Both the position numbers and the translations under genes were made by a program. Positions 16,039 to 25,164 of a DNA stretch of 64,000 nucleotides are shown here, one piece after another (position 1 is the first letter of the stretch; each line of letters begins with the position of its first letter). The DNA lies in NCBI RefSeq assembly GCF_023516715.1, contig NZ_JAMGSI010000002.1:1224504-1288503 (forward strand), written 5' to 3'. A model generated the notes under the pieces. It had not been told where the DNA came from and did not search any database. It saw only the letters and a program-made list of their open reading frames with translations. This DNA comes from Akkermansia massiliensis. Its GTDB lineage: Bacteria > Verrucomicrobiota > Verrucomicrobiia > Verrucomicrobiales > Akkermansiaceae.

Positions 16039-18318
16039 ATGTCCCAACCTGAGTCCGCCGATGCTTCCATGAAACGCCCCTCCATGAAAAAGTGGGTTGT
16101 TCTCCTTGTTGTTCTTGGGGCGCTGATCGGGGTAGGCACGATGATGAAGGCATGGATGGACCGGCGTTCCGGCGCGGAGGCCCAGCCGGCCGTTTTCTCA
16201 GGCGGCAGCGAGCACTGGGACCAGAATGAAGTTCCCATCTCCATGCAGTGCGGGGCTTGCCATGAAAAGGAATTCCGGCAGTGGGCCGGATCGGATCACG
16301 CCTGGGCGTTCCGCAAGCTGGGGGACCAGTGGGAATCTGAGGCGTTCCATAACATGAAGCTGAACGCCCACGGCAGCATTCTTCAATTCTCCACAAATGC
16401 AGAGGGGCGCATGGTGCATGACGGCCAGTCCTCAACCTCCTGGCGCGCGGACTGGGCCACGGGGAGAATCCCCCTGGTGCAGTACCTGGTTCCCGCCAAG
16501 GACGGCGGTTATCATACCCTGAGCGCCGCGTGGGACGTGAACCGCAAGGAATGGTTTGATATCTTTGGCAAGGATGCCCGGCAACCAGGGGACTGGGGGC
16601 ACTGGACGGGCCGCGGCATGAACTGGAACACGCAGTGCGCGTGGTGCCACATGTCCCTGTTCCATAAAAATTATGATCCGGTCAAGGACCGCTATGCCTC
16701 CACCTGGACAGAACCCGGCGTGACCTGCATCCAGTGCCACGGCCCCTTGCTGGATAAGCCGGAGGCGGGAACGGGATGCATGATTTCCACCAAAAACAAG
16801 CTGACGCCGGAGCAAATTCACGACAACTGCGCGTCCTGCCATGCCCGGCGGGATGAATTCGATCACGATTTTGCCGTTGGCGACCGTTTTGACAACCATT
16901 TCCAGCTCGTGCTTCCCGTACAGCCCGGCGTTTTCTGGCCCAACGGCATGCAGAGGGATGAGGATTATTGCGAAACCGGGCTGCGCCTGAGCCGCATGGG
17001 CAAGGCGGGCGTCACCTGCCTGGACTGCCATGACCCGCATACGGGAACGCTGAAGCTTCCGCAGGAGGATAACACGCTCTGCCTGCGGTGCCACGGCACC
17101 GGGGAGGCGGTAAACGGCGTAAAAGCCCCCGTCATTGACATGGCCAGGCATACGCCGTGTCCGCAGTCCAGCATGGGCGCCCGCTGTGTGGAATGCCACA
17201 TGCCGGAAAGCCTGTACATGGCCCGCGATCCGCGCAGGGACCATTCCTTCAATTCTCCCGATCCCCTCCTGAGCGTGGAGCTGGGCATTCCGAATGCCTG
17301 TACCATGTGCCACCGGGAAAAGAGTAATGAATGGGCCGCGCAAGCGGTGGAAAAATATTACGGGGCCAAGCCCAAGATGGCGCAGTACAGGGACCGCACC
17401 CGGGCCGTGCAGCGTGCCTATGAAGGGCGGGAGGATGTGCTGCCCCTCCTGATGGAATGCTTCAAGCGGGAGGAAGTGGGCGCATGGCGCGCGACGCTGC
17501 TGGATCTGATGGATGCCTGGGCGCATGAACCTGCCGTTCAGGAGCTGGCTGCAGCGGCGGTCAAGGATCCGGACTCCCTGACGCGCGCCGCCGCCGCCAA
17601 GGTGATGGGCCGTGCGGGCAATCCCGCCGCGGGCAAACTGCTCAATGATCCCTTCAAGGTAGTGCGCCTGCAGGCGGAGTGGGCCCTCCGGGATTCCCTG
17701 CCGCCGGACAGCCCCGGCATGAAGGAGCTGACCGCCGCCGCCCTGCACCAGGCGGACCAGCCGTCCGGGGCGATGAAGCTGGCCCAGATAGCCATCAGCC
17801 GCAAGGATGCGAAGGCGGCAGAACAGTGGTTTGCCAAGGCTTTGAAATGGGATGCCACCTCTTCCGTGGTGCACCGGGATTATGCCGTTTTCCTGGCCTC
17901 CCAGGGCCGCAGCGGGGAGGCGGTGGACCAGATGAGGGAGGCCGTGCGGCTGGCTCCGAAGGATGCCAATCTGTGGTATCTGCTGGGCCTGGGCCAGATT
18001 GAAAACAACGATGAGCCGGGCGCGCTGGAATCCTTTAATGAAGCTCTGAAAATAGAACCCTCCTTCATCCGTGCCCTGTTCAACCGCGCCCTGCTGAATG
18101 AAAAGGTGGGACGGCTGGAACAGGCTCTTCAGGACCTGGAAAACTGTTCCTCCCTGGACAAGGAGAATGCGGATATTCCGTTCACGCTGGCGGTGATGCT
18201 TTACCGCAACGGACGGTACCGTGACGCCGCCGCCGCCGCCGCGGAAGCCCTGCGCCGCGATCCTGGGCACGCGCAGGCAAGGCAGATTTTGGAATCAGCT
18301 TCTCGACATGGAAGGTAA
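16039..18318 (+). CDS. Octaheme c-type cytochrome fused to HEAT-like and TPR repeats
   Basis: The 759-residue protein has one N-terminal membrane helix (KKWVVLLVVLGALIGVGTMM), so the rest is periplasmic. Eight CXXCH heme sites lie at about residues 71, 200, 230, 264, 327, 348, 383 and 421 (for example CGACH, CAWCH, CIQCH, CTMCH), with many extra His residues as possible axial ligands. A helical HEAT-like region (about 440-580) and at least three TPR units (590-750, such as NLWYLLGLGQIENNDEPGAL) follow. The heme part resembles cytochrome c554/NrfB-like multiheme proteins. It may pass electrons between the quinone pool and a periplasmic acceptor; the TPR part should dock a partner. The partner and acceptor are unknown. 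Confidence 0.88.
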   Translation: MSQPESADASMKRPSMKKWVVLLVVLGALIGVGTMMKAWMDRRSGAEAQPAVFSGGSEHWDQNEVPISMQCGACHEKEFRQWAGSDHAWAFRKLGDQWESEAFHNMKLNAHGSILQFSTNAEGRMVHDGQSSTSWRADWATGRIPLVQYLVPAKDGGYHTLSAAWDVNRKEWFDIFGKDARQPGDWGHWTGRGMNWNTQCAWCHMSLFHKNYDPVKDRYASTWTEPGVTCIQCHGPLLDKPEAGTGCMISTKNKLTPEQIHDNCASCHARRDEFDHDFAVGDRFDNHFQLVLPVQPGVFWPNGMQRDEDYCETGLRLSRMGKAGVTCLDCHDPHTGTLKLPQEDNTLCLRCHGTGEAVNGVKAPVIDMARHTPCPQSSMGARCVECHMPESLYMARDPRRDHSFNSPDPLLSVELGIPNACTMCHREKSNEWAAQAVEKYYGAKPKMAQYRDRTRAVQRAYEGREDVLPLLMECFKREEVGAWRATLLDLMDAWAHEPAVQELAAAAVKDPDSLTRAAAAKVMGRAGNPAAGKLLNDPFKVVRLQAEWALRDSLPPDSPGMKELTAAALHQADQPSGAMKLAQIAISRKDAKAAEQWFAKALKWDATSSVVHRDYAVFLASQGRSGEAVDQMREAVRLAPKDANLWYLLGLGQIENNDEPGALESFNEALKIEPSFIRALFNRALLNEKVGRLEQALQDLENCSSLDKENADIPFTLAVMLYRNGRYRDAAAAAAEALRRDPGHAQARQILESASRHGR

Positions 18319-18337
18319 GAAGTAGTATATCAGCGTT

Positions 18338-19078
18338 ATGCGCATGAAATTTTCCCCCTGGCGTATTCTGCTGGTGTCCGCATTCGTAGCGGGTTCCTCC
18401 TTCTGTTTTGCGGACGCTCCCGGAGCGTCGGAGGATCCGTCCCTCCGCATTTGGACGAATAAAAGCACGGGCAGTACGGTGGAGGCACGTCCTATTGCCT
18501 TGAACATGAAGACCGTCAAGCTGGTAACTACGGCCAAAAAGCCCATCACCATGCCGTTGGAAAAGCTTTCCGAGGAAGACCGCGCGTGGCTGGAGGAACA
18601 CAAGGAAGTGATAGGCAAGCCTGTTGCGGAATGGTCCTCCGTGCCGTCCGGCCCCGTGGCGGAGGAAATGAAGGGGAAAACCTACATGCTGGAAAACGGC
18701 AAGCTTGAAAAGAAGGACGGGAAGCTGAATCCCGGGCATTTCATCCTGTATTTCAGCGCAAGCTGGTGCGGCCCGTGCTGCCGGAATGCGCCCCACAGCG
18801 TGGAGGCCTACAACAAGGCGGTGAAGGACAACCCGGATGTGGAAGTGATCATGTGCAATCTGGACCAGAACCTGGAAGCCGCCCAGAAATGGGCCGCCGC
18901 CAACAACATGCCCTGGCCCATCCTGCTGAGGCAGGATTTGACGGAGCTTGCCAAGAAGGTGGCTCCGCGCGGCATCCCTACGATGATTCTGGTGGATAAG
19001 GACGGCAAGCCCATCCAGTCTTCCCAGGACATGGAACAGTTGGTGAAAGCCGCTGGTTCAAGCCGTTCCTCCCGCTAA
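18338..19078 (+). CDS. Exported thioredoxin-like (TlpA-type) protein with SHD1-like N-terminal domain
   Basis: A signal peptide (WRILLVSAFVAGSSFCFA) is followed by a short beta-rich SHD1/SLA1-like segment (about 35-95; SLRIWTNKSTGSTVEARPI, LEKLSEEDRAWLEEH) that is common in Verrucomicrobia and Planctomycetes. A thioredoxin fold follows, with the redox motif SWCGPCC and the cis-Pro loop RGIPTMILVDKDG. It should reduce or oxidise periplasmic thiols. It sits 19 bp after the octaheme cytochrome, and reduction of CXXCH cysteines before heme attachment is an attractive role. The motif TCGACA-17-TATATC just before the ATG may be its own promoter. Confidence 0.85.
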   Translation: MRMKFSPWRILLVSAFVAGSSFCFADAPGASEDPSLRIWTNKSTGSTVEARPIALNMKTVKLVTTAKKPITMPLEKLSEEDRAWLEEHKEVIGKPVAEWSSVPSGPVAEEMKGKTYMLENGKLEKKDGKLNPGHFILYFSASWCGPCCRNAPHSVEAYNKAVKDNPDVEVIMCNLDQNLEAAQKWAAANNMPWPILLRQDLTELAKKVAPRGIPTMILVDKDGKPIQSSQDMEQLVKAAGSSRSSR

Positions 19079-19107
19079 GCGGCAGCACCGTTTGATCTTT
19101 TGAAACG

Positions 19108-19782
19108 ATGGCTTCCATCCGCAAATCCCAGTCGGACCGCTCTGCGGAAACCAGCGGTAAAATTCTCCGTGCCGCGCAGAAACTTTTTGCCCTCAGGGGA
19201 TTTGACGGAGTGACCATGAGGGCGATTGCCTCTGAAGCAGGGGTGAATCTGGCCTCCATTGTTTACTACTTTGAAAACAAGGAAGGACTGTACCTGGCCG
19301 TTTTCAGGCAATATGCGGAACCCCTGATGGAGGAGCGCATGAAAATGCTGAAAGAAGCGGACCTTCATCCGTCCCTCAGGGCGTATGCCCGTGCCTTCAT
19401 TGAGCCCGCTTTCCGTTTGCTGCTGGATAAAAATCTGGGCGGTCCGGATCACGCGCGCCTGCTGTGGCGGCTGCCCCAGGAACCGGAATACCTGGGAAGG
19501 AAGATTTACGATGAATTCTATGCTCCGCTCATCCGGGAGATGACGTTGAGGGTTCGCCGATTCTGCCCATGGGACGATGAGCTTTCCATATCCTGGCACA
19601 TACATATCATGAGTTCCATTTTCCATGCCACGCTGGGGAAATACGTCACACGGCTGGAACTTCATGACAAGGAGCCGTGGATGAAGGATCAGGACCGCAT
19701 CCTGCAAATGATTGTAGATACGGCGGTCCTGCTGATTTCCCGTCCGGCTCTTTCTCCGGAGGTAGAGGAAAGACAGGGGTAA
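19108..19782 (+). CDS. TetR-family transcriptional regulator (CerR-like)
   Basis: The N-terminal TetR helix-turn-helix lies at about residues 14-60 (KILRAAQKLFALRGFDGVTM, IVYYFENKEGLYLAVF). The C-terminal domain, with a conserved family feel around YARAFIEPAFRLLL and LSISWHIHIMSSIFHATLGKY, resembles the CerR/DUF1956 group. The gene lies 29 bp after the thioredoxin-like gene and converges on thiE, so no target operon is obvious. No palindrome was found directly before its start. Confidence 0.85.
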   Translation: MASIRKSQSDRSAETSGKILRAAQKLFALRGFDGVTMRAIASEAGVNLASIVYYFENKEGLYLAVFRQYAEPLMEERMKMLKEADLHPSLRAYARAFIEPAFRLLLDKNLGGPDHARLLWRLPQEPEYLGRKIYDEFYAPLIREMTLRVRRFCPWDDELSISWHIHIMSSIFHATLGKYVTRLELHDKEPWMKDQDRILQMIVDTAVLLISRPALSPEVEERQG

Positions 19783-19824
19783 CCGCGGAAGTGGAATGCA
19801 ATACCCGGGAAGGCGCGTCTTTCC

Positions 19825-20469
19825 TCACGCTTCTCCCAGTCTTTTTCTAAGCGCCGCGACCGTTTCCGTTATATCCGGGTGTGTAAGCAGCCAGGAAACG
19901 ATGACGACCCTGCTTGCTCCCGCCTCCAGAACGGAGGGCAGCGTGTTTCCATTAATGCCTCCGATGCAGAAGACGGGAAACTCTTCCGGCAATTGCCGCC
20001 GCACGCCTGCAATGTCTTCCAGGCCGATCGCCGGCCTTCCCGGCTTGGTGCCCGTGGGAAACAAGGGGCCGAATCCGATGTAGTCCGCCCGCTCCCGGAA
20101 CGCGCCCAGAGCCTGTTCCGGGCTGTGCGTGGAACGCCCGATGATGGCGTTCGCCCCCAGCATGGCCCGCACGGGAGCCAGTTCCCCGTCGTCCTGGCCC
20201 AGATGGACGCCGTCCGCCCCTGTGCCCAGGGCAATTTCAGGATAGTCGTTGATGATGAAAAGACAGCCGTATTCGCGGCACAGCGGGGCAAGCCGGCTAC
20301 CCATGCGCGCGATATGTTCCGGATCATGGTTTTTCGCCCTGAGCTGGAGGATGCCCAGACCGCCCGCCAGCAATTTTTCCGTAACGGAGATTAATTGATG
20401 TTCAGCGGTATATCCCATATCCGCGATGCCGTATAGCCGGCAGGATGAGAGGCGTTCCTTCCTGTTCAT
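19825..20469 (-). CDS. thiE: Thiamine-phosphate synthase
   Basis: ThiE condenses HMP pyrophosphate with HET-P (thiazole phosphate) to make thiamine monophosphate. The TIM-barrel motifs are present: LQLRAKNHD, FIINDYPEIALGTGADGVHLGQDD, GRSTHSPEQA, IGFGPLFPTGTKPG and FCIGGINGNTLP. At 214 residues it has the family length. It stands alone, without other thi genes, and is divergent from pyrD. Its promoter abuts the ATG, so the mRNA should be leaderless. Confidence 0.93.
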   Translation of the reverse strand: MNRKERLSSCRLYGIADMGYTAEHQLISVTEKLLAGGLGILQLRAKNHDPEHIARMGSRLAPLCREYGCLFIINDYPEIALGTGADGVHLGQDDGELAPVRAMLGANAIIGRSTHSPEQALGAFRERADYIGFGPLFPTGTKPGRPAIGLEDIAGVRRQLPEEFPVFCIGGINGNTLPSVLEAGASRVVIVSWLLTHPDITETVAALRKRLGEA

Positions 20470-20477
20470 GGCAGGGA

Positions 20478-20505
20478 ATTGTACCGGATAAAATCATCCC
20501 GGCAA
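20478..20505 (-). promoter_or_regulatory. thiE promoter abutting the start codon
   Basis: On the minus strand: TTGCCG (20505-20500), 16-bp spacer, TACAAT (20483-20478). Only eight bases separate the -10 box from the ATG at 20469, so the predicted transcription start is at or next to the A of ATG. Confidence 0.65.
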
Positions 20506-20519
20506 GACGCTTCCCATTC

Positions 20520-20547
20520 TTGACCCTAAAGGAGGGTGTGATACACT
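20520..20547 (+). promoter_or_regulatory. pyrD promoter close to the start codon
   Basis: TTGACC (20520-20525), 16-bp spacer, TACACT (20542-20547). The GTG start of pyrD is at 20557, nine bases after the -10 box, leaving almost no leader. Confidence 0.65.
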
Positions 20548-20556
20548 CCCCGCATC

Positions 20557-21603
20557 GTGTCACCCGCCTTATATTCCGCCGCTAAAAGTGTACTGTTCCA
20601 GATGAATCCGGAAACCGCCCACAAAGTGACCTTGTGGGGGCTGCGCCTGGCAGAAAAGATGCGCGTACTGCCCCTTCTGATGGGGGAGGTTCCTTCCGAC
20701 CCCGTGGAAATCCTGGGGATGAAATTCCCCAACCGTGTGGGTCTCGCCGCCGGAATGGACAAGGAGGCGGATACGGTGAACGCCTTCGGCCAGGCCGGGT
20801 TCGGCTTTGTGGAAGTAGGCACGCTGACGCCGCGGCCGCAGCCGGGCAATGACAAACCCCGCCTGTTCCGCCTGATTCCCCAGCAGGCCATTATCAACCG
20901 GATGGGATTCAACAATGAAGGCATTGCCGCCGGAGTGGAGAACATCCGCTCCGCCACCCGTTTTCATGGCGTCCTGGGAGTTAACATCGGAAAAAACAAG
21001 GTGACGCCCAATGAAGATGCGGCCCAGGACTACCTGACCTGCCTGCGTGCGGCATGGCCCGTGGCGGATTACATTGCCATCAACTTCTCTTCTCCCAACA
21101 CGCCCGGACTGCGCGACCTTCAGGCGGCCGAACCCGCCGCGCGCCTGCTGGCATCCCTGAAATCGGAGCAGTCCAACCTGGCTGTGGAAACCGGACGCAA
21201 TGTGCCCATTTTCATGAAGGTGGCGCCGGATGTGACGGATGAGCAAATTGCGGAACTCAGCCGCGTTTTCCTGGATGAAGGCCTGGACGGCCTCATTGCC
21301 ACGAACACCACGCTTTCCCGGGCCGGGGTGGAAGCCAGCCCGCGCCGTGAAGAAGCCGGCGGCCTGTCCGGCGCGCCGTTGACGGCGCGGTCTACGGAAG
21401 TCATTGGAGCGTTCGCCTCCGAATTGAAGGGGCGCATCCCGATCATTGGCGTAGGCGGCATCATGAGCGGCGCGGACGCCGTCGCGAAAATCAAGGTCGG
21501 GGCCAGCCTGGTGCAACTCTACACAGGGTTCATTTACCGCGGGCCGGACCTCATCCGGGAATGCGTGGAAGCCATGAAGGCTGAATGCCCCGTTAACTCC
21601 TGA
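20557..21603 (+). CDS. pyrD: Dihydroorotate dehydrogenase (quinone), class 2
   Basis: This is the fourth enzyme of pyrimidine synthesis, a membrane-associated flavoprotein that oxidises dihydroorotate and passes electrons to quinone. The N-terminal helix typical of class 2 (LYSAAKSVLFQMNPETAH) confirms the GTG start at 20557. FMN-barrel motifs include GLAAGMDKEADTV, NRMGFNNEGI, INFSSPNTPGLRDLQ (catalytic Ser), LIATNTTLSR and IIGVGGIMSGADA. The length, 348 residues, fits. carA and carB of the same pathway lie about 18 kb away. Confidence 0.96.
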   Translation: MSPALYSAAKSVLFQMNPETAHKVTLWGLRLAEKMRVLPLLMGEVPSDPVEILGMKFPNRVGLAAGMDKEADTVNAFGQAGFGFVEVGTLTPRPQPGNDKPRLFRLIPQQAIINRMGFNNEGIAAGVENIRSATRFHGVLGVNIGKNKVTPNEDAAQDYLTCLRAAWPVADYIAINFSSPNTPGLRDLQAAEPAARLLASLKSEQSNLAVETGRNVPIFMKVAPDVTDEQIAELSRVFLDEGLDGLIATNTTLSRAGVEASPRREEAGGLSGAPLTARSTEVIGAFASELKGRIPIIGVGGIMSGADAVAKIKVGASLVQLYTGFIYRGPDLIRECVEAMKAECPVNS

Positions 21604-21635
21604 TTCTCCTTATTCACTGCCTACAGGTTTCATTC

Positions 21636-24600
21636 ATGCCCGGTTCCTTCGTACATCTTCACAATCACACGGAATACTCTCTGCTGGACGGCGCAGTCCA
21701 TATCAAGGACCTCATTGCCGAATGTTCCCGCATGGGAATGCCGGCCGTAGCCATCACGGACCACGGCAACCTCTTCGGAGCCATTGAGCTGGTCATGGAG
21801 GCGAACAGCCTTAACAAATCCGTGGCCGCCTGGAACAAGGAACATCCGGAAGGACCGCAGAAGCAGGAGGTGAAGCCCATCTTCGGCTGCGAGGTGTACC
21901 TTTCCCCCACGCCCATCGGCGTGAAAAAACAGCTTCCCGGGCGCCGCAAATATACGCACCTGCTTTTGCTGGCGGAAAATGAAACCGGCTGGCAGAACCT
22001 GGTCAAGCTGGTATCCCGGTCCCATCTGGAAGGTTTTTATTACAAGCCCCGCGTGGACATGGAAACCCTGCGGGAATTCCATGAAGGCCTTATTTGCTGT
22101 ACGGCGTGTCTTGCCGGGCCGCTGAACGAATGGCTGCTCAATGACCAGCCTGAAAAGGCGGAGGAAGCCCTCCTGGCGCTGAAGGATATCTTCGGGGACG
22201 ACAACATTTTTGTGGAGCTTCAGGACCATGGCATGGAGGAGCAGAAAAAATGCCTGCCGGAGCTGGTGCGCATCGCCCGCAAGACCAATACCCCCATTCT
22301 AGCTACCAATGACGTGCACTTCCTCCGGAAGGAGGACCACGACATGCACGACGTGCTGATCTGCATCGGCACCAACGAAAAGCTGGCTTCTCCCAAGCGC
22401 ATGCGCTACTCCACGGAAGTCTACCTGAAATCCCCCGAGGAAATGAGGGAGGTGTTCAGGGACTATCCGGACGCCGTGGAAAACACGCTGAAAATCGCGG
22501 AACGGTGCAACGTCACCATCAAGCTGGACTCCGCCAGTACGGAAAAATACCCGGAATTCGGCACTCCGGACGGCTCCACGCGTGAGGATTACCTGCGCAA
22601 GGTATGCTATGAAGGACTGGAGGAGCGGTACGGCAAAGAACGCGTGGCTAAGGACAAGGAACTCCGCGACCGCCTGGATTATGAGCTGGGGATTATCAAC
22701 CAGTTGAAATTCCCCTCCTACTTCCTGATTACGGCGGATTTCATCAACTGGGCGAAGGACCATGACATTCCCGTGGGGCCCGGCCGCGGTTCCGCCGCCG
22801 GTTCTCTGGTGGCGTATGCCATGAAGATCACGAACATCGACCCCCTGCGGTTCGGGCTGATCTTTGAACGTTTCCTGAACCCGGAGCGCGTCAGCCCTCC
22901 GGATATCGACATTGACTTCTGCCAGACGCGCCGTCCGGAGGTGATTGACTATGTGCGGCAGAAATACGGGGAGCGCGCCGTGTCTCACATCATCACGTAC
23001 GGCACCATGGGCGCCAAGTCCGTGCTCAGGGACGTGGCCCGCGTGATGGACATGTCCTACGCGGATGGAGACCGCATTTCCAAGCTGATTGAACCCGGTC
23101 CCAAGGTAACCCTCCAGTCCAGCTACAAGAGCAGTGAGGAACTGCGGGAGCTGATCGCCTCCGATGAAGGATACGCGGAGCTCTGGGGTTATGCGACGCG
23201 CTTGGAAGGGCTGATCCGCAACGTGGGCGTGCACGCGGCGGGCGTCGTGATTGGTGACCGTCCGCTGGACGAGCATGTGGCGCTCACCCGTGACGACCTG
23301 TCTGATCCTCATGCAGCCGTCGTCGCCCAGTGCGACATGAGCGCGATTTATGAAGTGGGTCTCTTGAAAATGGACTTCCTGGGTCTGAAAACCCTGACCG
23401 TCATGCATGATGCGGAGGAATACGCCCGCTGGCGCGTGCCGGACTTCAAGCTGGATTCCGTGCCCTTGGATGACCGGGAAACGCTGGACCTGCTGAACAG
23501 GGGGGACACGATGGGCGTGTTCCAGCTGGAATCCGGCGGCATGGTGGATACCTGCCGGCGCTACGGCATCCAGAAGATTGAAGACATCATTGACTTGCTG
23601 GCCCTTTACCGTCCGGGAGCCATGCAGTTCATGGATGAAATGATCGAGGTCAAGAAGGGGCTGCGCCAGGTGGTGTATGAACACCCGCTGCTGGAACAGG
23701 TCAGCGGAGAGACCTACGGCGTGATGATTTACCAGGAACAGGTTCAGGCGGCGGCCAAGCTGCTGGCGGGCTACACGCTCGGCGGGGCCGACCTGCTGAG
23801 GCGCGCCATGGGCAAGAAGGACCCTGCAAAAATGGCCAAGGAAAAGGCCCACTTCGTGGAAGGGTGCTGGAAAACCAACCAGATTGATGAAAAGACGGCT
23901 ACGGCCATCTTTGACAAGATTGAGAAATTCGCCGGGTACGGCTTTAACAAATCCCACTCCGCCTGTTACGGCCACATTTCCTACTGGACGGCCTACCTCA
24001 AGGCACACTTCCCGGTGGAATTCCTCTGCGGCCTGATGTCCAATGAAGCGAACAACGACAAGATCGGCGTGTTCATTCAGGAAGCCAACCGCATGGGCAT
24101 TGAAATCCTGCCCCCCAACGTGAACAAATCCATGCTCAAATTCACTCCGGAGGAAACGCCTTCCGGCAAGCTGGCCGTGCGCTACGGACTGGCGGCCATC
24201 AAGAATGTGGGGGAAGGAGCCATGCAGATTCTTTTGGAGGAAAGGGAAAGAAACGGGGAATTCACCAGCATGGAGGACATCTGCAACAGGCTGGATTCCA
24301 AATCCGTCAACAAGAAGATTCTGGAATCCCTGATTCGCGCGGGAGCGCTGGACTGGACGCTGGAACCGCGCTGCGCCCTGTTTGAGCGGGTGGACCTGGC
24401 CCTCAGCGGCGCATCCCAGGTGCACAAGGACAAGGCCCTGGGGCAGGGCGCCCTGTTTGACATGACTTTTGAAGCTCCCAGGGTGAAGGATGAGCCTGCT
24501 GTTCTGGAATGGTCCAAGGAGCAGCGCATGGGGGATGAAAAGGACCTGTTGGGCGCCTACTTCTGCGGCCATCCGCTGGACTCCATGCGCGGCGTCATTG

Positions 24601-25160
24601 ATGCGGAAAAATACACCCGCATCGGTCTCATTGACGCGCTGGAGTCGCACGAACTCAAGCAGAAGCACCAGATCGCCGGCATGGTGCGCTCCATCATCCC
24701 CAAGATCAGCAAGGCAGGCAGGAAATTCGCCATCCTCACACTGGAAGACTTTACCGGCAGCATTGAAGTGCTGCTGTGGTCGGATGTCTATGAAAAGGCC
24801 CTGGAAATGGAAGGCGGCCTGGAACCGGGCGTCTTCGTCTCCGTGCGCGCCAACATCCGGGAGGATGACCGCACTTCCGCCAAGAGCGTGGCCGCGCAGA
24901 GCGTGGACCCGCTGGGAGGCAGGAGGCGCAAGTCCAAGGCCGGGGACCAGGGCCCTCTGAATATCATTGTCAGCCCCCTGCGCCACACGAGGAAAAATCT
25001 GGAGCAGATACGGGACATCCTGAAAAGGTACCCCGGTCGTTCCAAGGTCAATCTCACGATCAAGGACAGCCTGGGCCATAGTCAAATACTGGAGCTGGAC
25101 GAACGGTTCCGCGTGAACCGCTGTCCGGAGCTGGAAACGGAACTTTCCATGTACAACTAG
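21636..25160 (+). CDS. dnaE: DNA polymerase III alpha subunit
   Basis: This is the replicative polymerase (1174 residues). Domains in order: PHP domain (FVHLHNHTEYSLLDGAVH, AITDHGNLFGAIEL), polymerase palm and fingers with catalytic Asp residues in PPDIDIDFCQ, helix-hairpin-helix, and a C-terminal OB fold (IAGMVRSIIPKISKAGRKFA). The HNH and DHG metal motifs of PHP are kept, so a proofreading-type PHP is possible. The gene starts 32 bp after pyrD and is probably co-transcribed. Confidence 0.97.
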   Translation: MPGSFVHLHNHTEYSLLDGAVHIKDLIAECSRMGMPAVAITDHGNLFGAIELVMEANSLNKSVAAWNKEHPEGPQKQEVKPIFGCEVYLSPTPIGVKKQLPGRRKYTHLLLLAENETGWQNLVKLVSRSHLEGFYYKPRVDMETLREFHEGLICCTACLAGPLNEWLLNDQPEKAEEALLALKDIFGDDNIFVELQDHGMEEQKKCLPELVRIARKTNTPILATNDVHFLRKEDHDMHDVLICIGTNEKLASPKRMRYSTEVYLKSPEEMREVFRDYPDAVENTLKIAERCNVTIKLDSASTEKYPEFGTPDGSTREDYLRKVCYEGLEERYGKERVAKDKELRDRLDYELGIINQLKFPSYFLITADFINWAKDHDIPVGPGRGSAAGSLVAYAMKITNIDPLRFGLIFERFLNPERVSPPDIDIDFCQTRRPEVIDYVRQKYGERAVSHIITYGTMGAKSVLRDVARVMDMSYADGDRISKLIEPGPKVTLQSSYKSSEELRELIASDEGYAELWGYATRLEGLIRNVGVHAAGVVIGDRPLDEHVALTRDDLSDPHAAVVAQCDMSAIYEVGLLKMDFLGLKTLTVMHDAEEYARWRVPDFKLDSVPLDDRETLDLLNRGDTMGVFQLESGGMVDTCRRYGIQKIEDIIDLLALYRPGAMQFMDEMIEVKKGLRQVVYEHPLLEQVSGETYGVMIYQEQVQAAAKLLAGYTLGGADLLRRAMGKKDPAKMAKEKAHFVEGCWKTNQIDEKTATAIFDKIEKFAGYGFNKSHSACYGHISYWTAYLKAHFPVEFLCGLMSNEANNDKIGVFIQEANRMGIEILPPNVNKSMLKFTPEETPSGKLAVRYGLAAIKNVGEGAMQILLEERERNGEFTSMEDICNRLDSKSVNKKILESLIRAGALDWTLEPRCALFERVDLALSGASQVHKDKALGQGALFDMTFEAPRVKDEPAVLEWSKEQRMGDEKDLLGAYFCGHPLDSMRGVIDAEKYTRIGLIDALESHELKQKHQIAGMVRSIIPKISKAGRKFAILTLEDFTGSIEVLLWSDVYEKALEMEGGLEPGVFVSVRANIREDDRTSAKSVAAQSVDPLGGRRRKSKAGDQGPLNIIVSPLRHTRKNLEQIRDILKRYPGRSKVNLTIKDSLGHSQILELDERFRVNRCPELETELSMYN

Positions 25161-25164
25161 CGCC

